Source: DATHTK01 sp035463295 (GTDB taxonomy: Bacteria > Actinomycetota > Rubrobacteria > Rubrobacterales > Rubrobacteraceae). From it: a DNA stretch of 64,000 nt. Location: contig DATHTK010000115.1 in the NCBI GenBank assembly GCA_035463295.1, positions 1-64,000 on the forward strand, in the 5' to 3' direction. The position numbers and the translations under genes were made by a program. The notes under the pieces are model-generated. The model worked only from the letters and a program-made list of their open reading frames with translations. It did not search any database and was not told the origin of the DNA. Positions 61,403-64,000 of the stretch are shown here, piece by piece; position 1 is the stretch's first letter, and each line of letters begins with the position of its first letter.

Positions 61403-62380
61403 CTATCGCCCGCTCCCGAGGTCGGCGTGGTCCTTCAGGATCCCCAGCAGCTCCTCTTTGGCCTCCTCCGGGCGCCGCGCGGTCGTGTAGCCGGCCGCCA
61501 GGCGGTGCCCTCCGCCGCCGAAGAGGCGCGCTATCTCACCGACATCGACCGTCTCCGAGCGCAGAGAGCCCTTCGTGCCCCCGGGCACCTCGCGCAGGTG
61601 GGCGACGACATCTATTCCCTCCACGCTGCGCAGCTGGTCGATTGCCTCCTTCGAGTCCAGCTCTGTAGCGCCGGTGCGCTCGTAGTCCGAGGTGTCCACG
61701 GTGGAGATGAGGACCTCCCCGTAGCGTTCGGCGTTCGCCAGCGAGACGCCGACGATCCTGAGCTGTTCGAGGGTGCCGCGGCGGTTGATGCGGTCGTGCA
61801 CCTCCGCCGGTATGACGCCCGCCCGCAACAGCTTTGCGGCCAGCGCGTGCGTCCCGGGGGAGATGTTGCGGAAGCGGAAGCCGCCGGTGTCGGTCCTTAT
61901 GCCGGCGTAGATCGCCTCTGCCGCCTCCTTCTCCAGCGGAACGCCGAGCTCGCTGTAGAGCTCCGAGACGATCTCGGCGCTCGCGGCGGCGCGGCTGTCG
62001 ACCAGGTTGTACTCGCCGTAGAGGGGGTTGTCCTCGTGGTGGTCGAGGTTGAGGCGCGCGCCGGTCTCGGGGATCGGTACGCCCGTGCGGTCGGCCCGCG
62101 AGGTATCGACGACGAGCAACTCGTGGCCCTCGGGCAGCTCTCGGAAGGCCTCCCCTTCGGGCAGCAGCCACCTCAGGTAGTTCGGCACCTCCTCGGCGTG
62201 GCAGAAGACCGCCGCCGCCCCCACAGAGCGCATCAGGCGCACGAGAGCCGCGGAGGCGCCTATGGCGTCGCCGTCCGCGCCCACGTGGGTCGTTACCGCG
62301 ACCCGGTCGAGCGTCTTGAGGAACTGTGCTACCTCGCGGACGGTATTATTCGACCTGCTCGTCGTGCGGGTCTGCGTCAT
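61403..62380 (-). CDS. nrnA: DHH family oligoribonuclease/pAp phosphatase
   Basis: NrnA degrades nanoRNAs and 3'-phosphoadenosine 5'-phosphate. The 325-residue protein has the DHH motifs THVGADGDAIGASAAL, VVDTSRADR, NLDHHEDNPLY (the DHH triad) and the DHHA1 end ARLFGGGGHRLAAGY. It lies between rbfA and truB, as in many Gram-positives. It overlaps rbfA by 35 bases. Confidence 0.95.
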   Translation of the reverse strand: MTQTRTTSRSNNTVREVAQFLKTLDRVAVTTHVGADGDAIGASAALVRLMRSVGAAAVFCHAEEVPNYLRWLLPEGEAFRELPEGHELLVVDTSRADRTGVPIPETGARLNLDHHEDNPLYGEYNLVDSRAAASAEIVSELYSELGVPLEKEAAEAIYAGIRTDTGGFRFRNISPGTHALAAKLLRAGVIPAEVHDRINRRGTLEQLRIVGVSLANAERYGEVLISTVDTSDYERTGATELDSKEAIDQLRSVEGIDVVAHLREVPGGTKGSLRSETVDVGEIARLFGGGGHRLAAGYTTARRPEEAKEELLGILKDHADLGSGR

Positions 62381-62738
62381 CGCTTCTTACCTCCCTGAGT
62401 GTGGCATCTATCCTGGTCGCCCGCTCCACCACCGGGTCGGGCTCGAAGCGGAGCTTCGGCGTCCGCTTCATCCGGGTCTGGGCGCCCACGGAGGCCTGTA
62501 TGCGCCCGGCGGCGCTGTTCAAGCCCACGCGGGCCGCCTCTTCATCCTCACCAGCGAGGACGCTGTAGAAGATCGTCGCGTGCGCCAGGTCCGGGCTCAC
62601 GCGGACCCCCGTGACGGTGATAAGGCCCTCGATGCGGGGGTCCGAGAGGGCGGAGACCTCCTCGCCCACGATCTCCCGCAGCTGCGACTCCACCTTGCGC
62701 AGGCGCCCGCTCACAGCTTCACGAACTCCTCGCGCCAA
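62346..62738 (-). CDS. rbfA: ribosome-binding factor A
   Basis: RbfA helps mature the 30S 5' end. The 130-residue KH-fold protein has RVREAVSGRLRKVESQLREI-like opening helices, DPRIEGLITVTGVRVSPDL and the RMKRTPKLRFEPDPVVERAT strand. The last ~20 residues are acidic. The infB-ylxP-rbfA order is standard. An ATAATAC copy (62343-62349, - strand) spans its stop codon and the nrnA N-terminus. Confidence 0.95.
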   Translation of the reverse strand: MARGVREAVSGRLRKVESQLREIVGEEVSALSDPRIEGLITVTGVRVSPDLAHATIFYSVLAGEDEEAARVGLNSAAGRIQASVGAQTRMKRTPKLRFEPDPVVERATRIDATLREVRSDDADPHDEQVE

Positions 62739-62992
62739 TCTATGACCATCAGGTCATCGTAGTTGAGCAGCGCGCGACGGATCTCCTCCCGCTTCTCCTC
62801 GGCCGCCCCGCGCGAGACGGCCGCCAGAGCCAGTTCGACCGTCGCCCGCTGCCAGGAGTCCTGGTGGTCGGACTCGACGACCGAGACGTTCTTGCGGCGC
62901 AGCCGGTCCTTCAGGGACCGGAGCGTTTGGCGTTTGTCCTTCAAGCTGGAGGCGAAGGGCAGGCGCAGCTCCAGCCTAACGGCGCAGAACAA
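62711..62992 (-). CDS. ylxP: DUF503 family protein (YlxP-like)
   Basis: The 93-residue protein is of the DUF503 family, whose members sit between infB and rbfA. It shows LRLPFASSLKDKRQTLRSL, DRLRRKNVSVVESDHQDSWQ and the ending LLNYDDLMVIDWREEF. The biochemical role is not well defined; its constant place points to ribosome maturation. Confidence 0.92.
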   Translation of the reverse strand: MFCAVRLELRLPFASSLKDKRQTLRSLKDRLRRKNVSVVESDHQDSWQRATVELALAAVSRGAAEEKREEIRRALLNYDDLMVIDWREEFVKL

Positions 62993-63001
62993 GGTCTGAA
63001 A

Positions 63002-64000
63002 CTACCTCGGGACCTCGACGACCTCGAAGAACTCCAGGACGTCGCCTTCCTTCACGTCGTTGAAGTTCTCGATCCCGACGCCGCACTCGAAGCCCTCGCG
63101 AACCGTCCGCACGTCGTCCTTGAAGCGCTTCAAGGAGGAGATCGTGCCGTCGTAGACCACCGTGCCGTCGCGCACCACCCGGACGCGGTTGTTGCGCGAG
63201 ATCTCCCCGCTCGTCACGTAGCAGCCGGCGATCACGCCGACGCTCGGGACGCGGAAGGTCTGGCGGACCTCGGCGGTAGCCGTCTCGTTCTCGACCTGCT
63301 CGGGGGCGAGCATGCCCCGCATCGCGGCCTCTATCTCTTCGAGCGCCTTGTAGATCACGTCGTAGGTCCGGATCTCGACGCCCTCGCGCTCGGCGACCTG
63401 CTTGGCCGTGCTCGTCGGCCGGACGTTGAAGCCGAGCAGGATCCCGTCGCTCGCGGAGGCGAGCATTACGTCGGAGTCGGTCAGGGCACCCACGCCCGAG
63501 CGGACGATGTTGACGCGCACCTCGTCGGTCGAGAGCCTGGCGAGCGCCTCCTTGAGCGCCTCGACCGAGCCCGCGACGTCGGCCTTGACGACGAGGTTGA
63601 GGTCCTGCGTGCCGCCCTCGCCGAGCAGGTCCTCCAGCGTCCGGCGCGTCCCGCCCTCGGCGAGCTCCTGACGTCTGAGGGCGGCCTCGGCGCGCTGGGC
63701 CCTGTCGCGCGCGATCCTCTCGTGCTCGACGACCTCGAAGCGGGTGCCGGCCTCGGGGACCCCGGAGAGGCCCAGGATCTCGACCGGGTCTCCGGGGCCG
63801 GCCTCCTTTACGCGCGCCCCCGTGTAGTCGAGCATCGCGCGCACGCGGCCGTAGGCGGTCCCGGCGAGTACGACGTCGCCCTTGTGGAGCGTGCCGCGCA
63901 CCAGGAGGAGCGTCGCCACGGGTCCCCGGCCCGGGTCGCGCTCGCTCTCGACCACGTAGCCGCTCGCCGGCGCGCTCGGGTTCGCCCGGAGCTCCTCGAG
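63002..64000 (-). CDS. infB: translation initiation factor IF-2 (C-terminal part)
   Basis: The frame enters from the right edge, so the N-terminal region and most of the G domain are outside the window. Visible are the end of domain II (LLVRGTLHKGDVVLAGTAYG), domain III (LNLVVKADVAGSVEALKEAL, VGALTDSDVMLASAS) and domain IV that binds fMet-tRNA (VGVIAGCYVTSGEISRN, ending GDVLEFFEVVEVPR). It leads the leftward operon seen here. Confidence 0.97.
   Translation of the reverse strand, partial: LEELRANPSAPASGYVVESERDPGRGPVATLLLVRGTLHKGDVVLAGTAYGRVRAMLDYTGARVKEAGPGDPVEILGLSGVPEAGTRFEVVEHERIARDRAQRAEAALRRQELAEGGTRRTLEDLLGEGGTQDLNLVVKADVAGSVEALKEALARLSTDEVRVNIVRSGVGALTDSDVMLASASDGILLGFNVRPTSTAKQVAEREGVEIRTYDVIYKALEEIEAAMRGMLAPEQVENETATAEVRQTFRVPSVGVIAGCYVTSGEISRNNRVRVVRDGTVVYDGTISSLKRFKDDVRTVREGFECGVGIENFNDVKEGDVLEFFEVVEVPR

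Overview
The window looks like chromosomal DNA from a high-GC actinobacterium, most likely of the Rubrobacter lineage. This is inferred from gene content, not from a database search. Pointers are the actinobacterial mIHF gene in the order mihF-gmk-rpoZ-coaBC-metK-priA-def-fmt, an FHA protein next to an FtsR-type MerR regulator (compare GarA/Rv1827 and Rv1828), heavy use of GTG and TTG starts, frequent ATA isoleucine codons, and a type IV pilus pilMNO cluster. Almost everything is core, single-copy housekeeping DNA packed into long operons. I see no phage, intact IS, CRISPR array, rRNA or tRNA.

Layout. 1-41.2 kb is all on the + strand: pyrimidine genes (carA', carB, pyrK, pyrD); mihF-gmk-rpoZ-coaBC-metK-priA-def-fmt; a NeuD/PglD-like acyltransferase and pilM-pilN-pilO-pilP-like; shikimate genes aroC-aroK-aroB-aroQ; efp-nusB-ispA-tlyA-nadK-recN; pyrG, an unknown gene, an Ald-like dehydrogenase, scpA-scpB-rluB-aroA-cmk-plsC-der-pgsA and a GDP-mannose pyrophosphorylase/phosphomannomutase-like fusion; then garA-like, ftsR-like, apt and a tyrosine recombinase. 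41.24-42.24 kb is a convergent, decayed segment with frameshifted sugar-nucleotide epimerase remnants. 42.2-64 kb is all on the - strand; read in transcription order it runs infB', ylxP, rbfA, nrnA, truB, ribF, rpsO, pnp, M16 peptidase, rnj, ftsK, rodZ, recA, recX, rny, an orphan GHKL ATPase, miaB, miaA, hflX, ribD-like. This half joins translation initiation, ribosome maturation, RNA decay (PNPase, RNase J, RNase Y), recombination and tRNA modification.

Most unusual signals. (1) At several points, often inside genes, the + strand changes abruptly from strongly C-rich to strongly G-rich. The change is centred on a short AT-rich motif, usually ATAATAC. I found 11 exact copies, all oriented with transcription and converging on the 41-42 kb junction. 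(2) Four genes appear to lack an ATG/GTG/TTG start for their conserved N-terminus: rnj (CTG behind a near-perfect Shine-Dalgarno), truB, miaA, and an unknown gene whose CTG overlaps the pyrG stop as CTGA. (3) Several enzymes have lost family-defining catalytic residues: the CoaC half of CoaBC, PriA, the Ald-like protein, and the phosphomannomutase half of the GMP fusion. (4) A 16-bp perfect hairpin sits immediately upstream of the rny ribosome-binding site.
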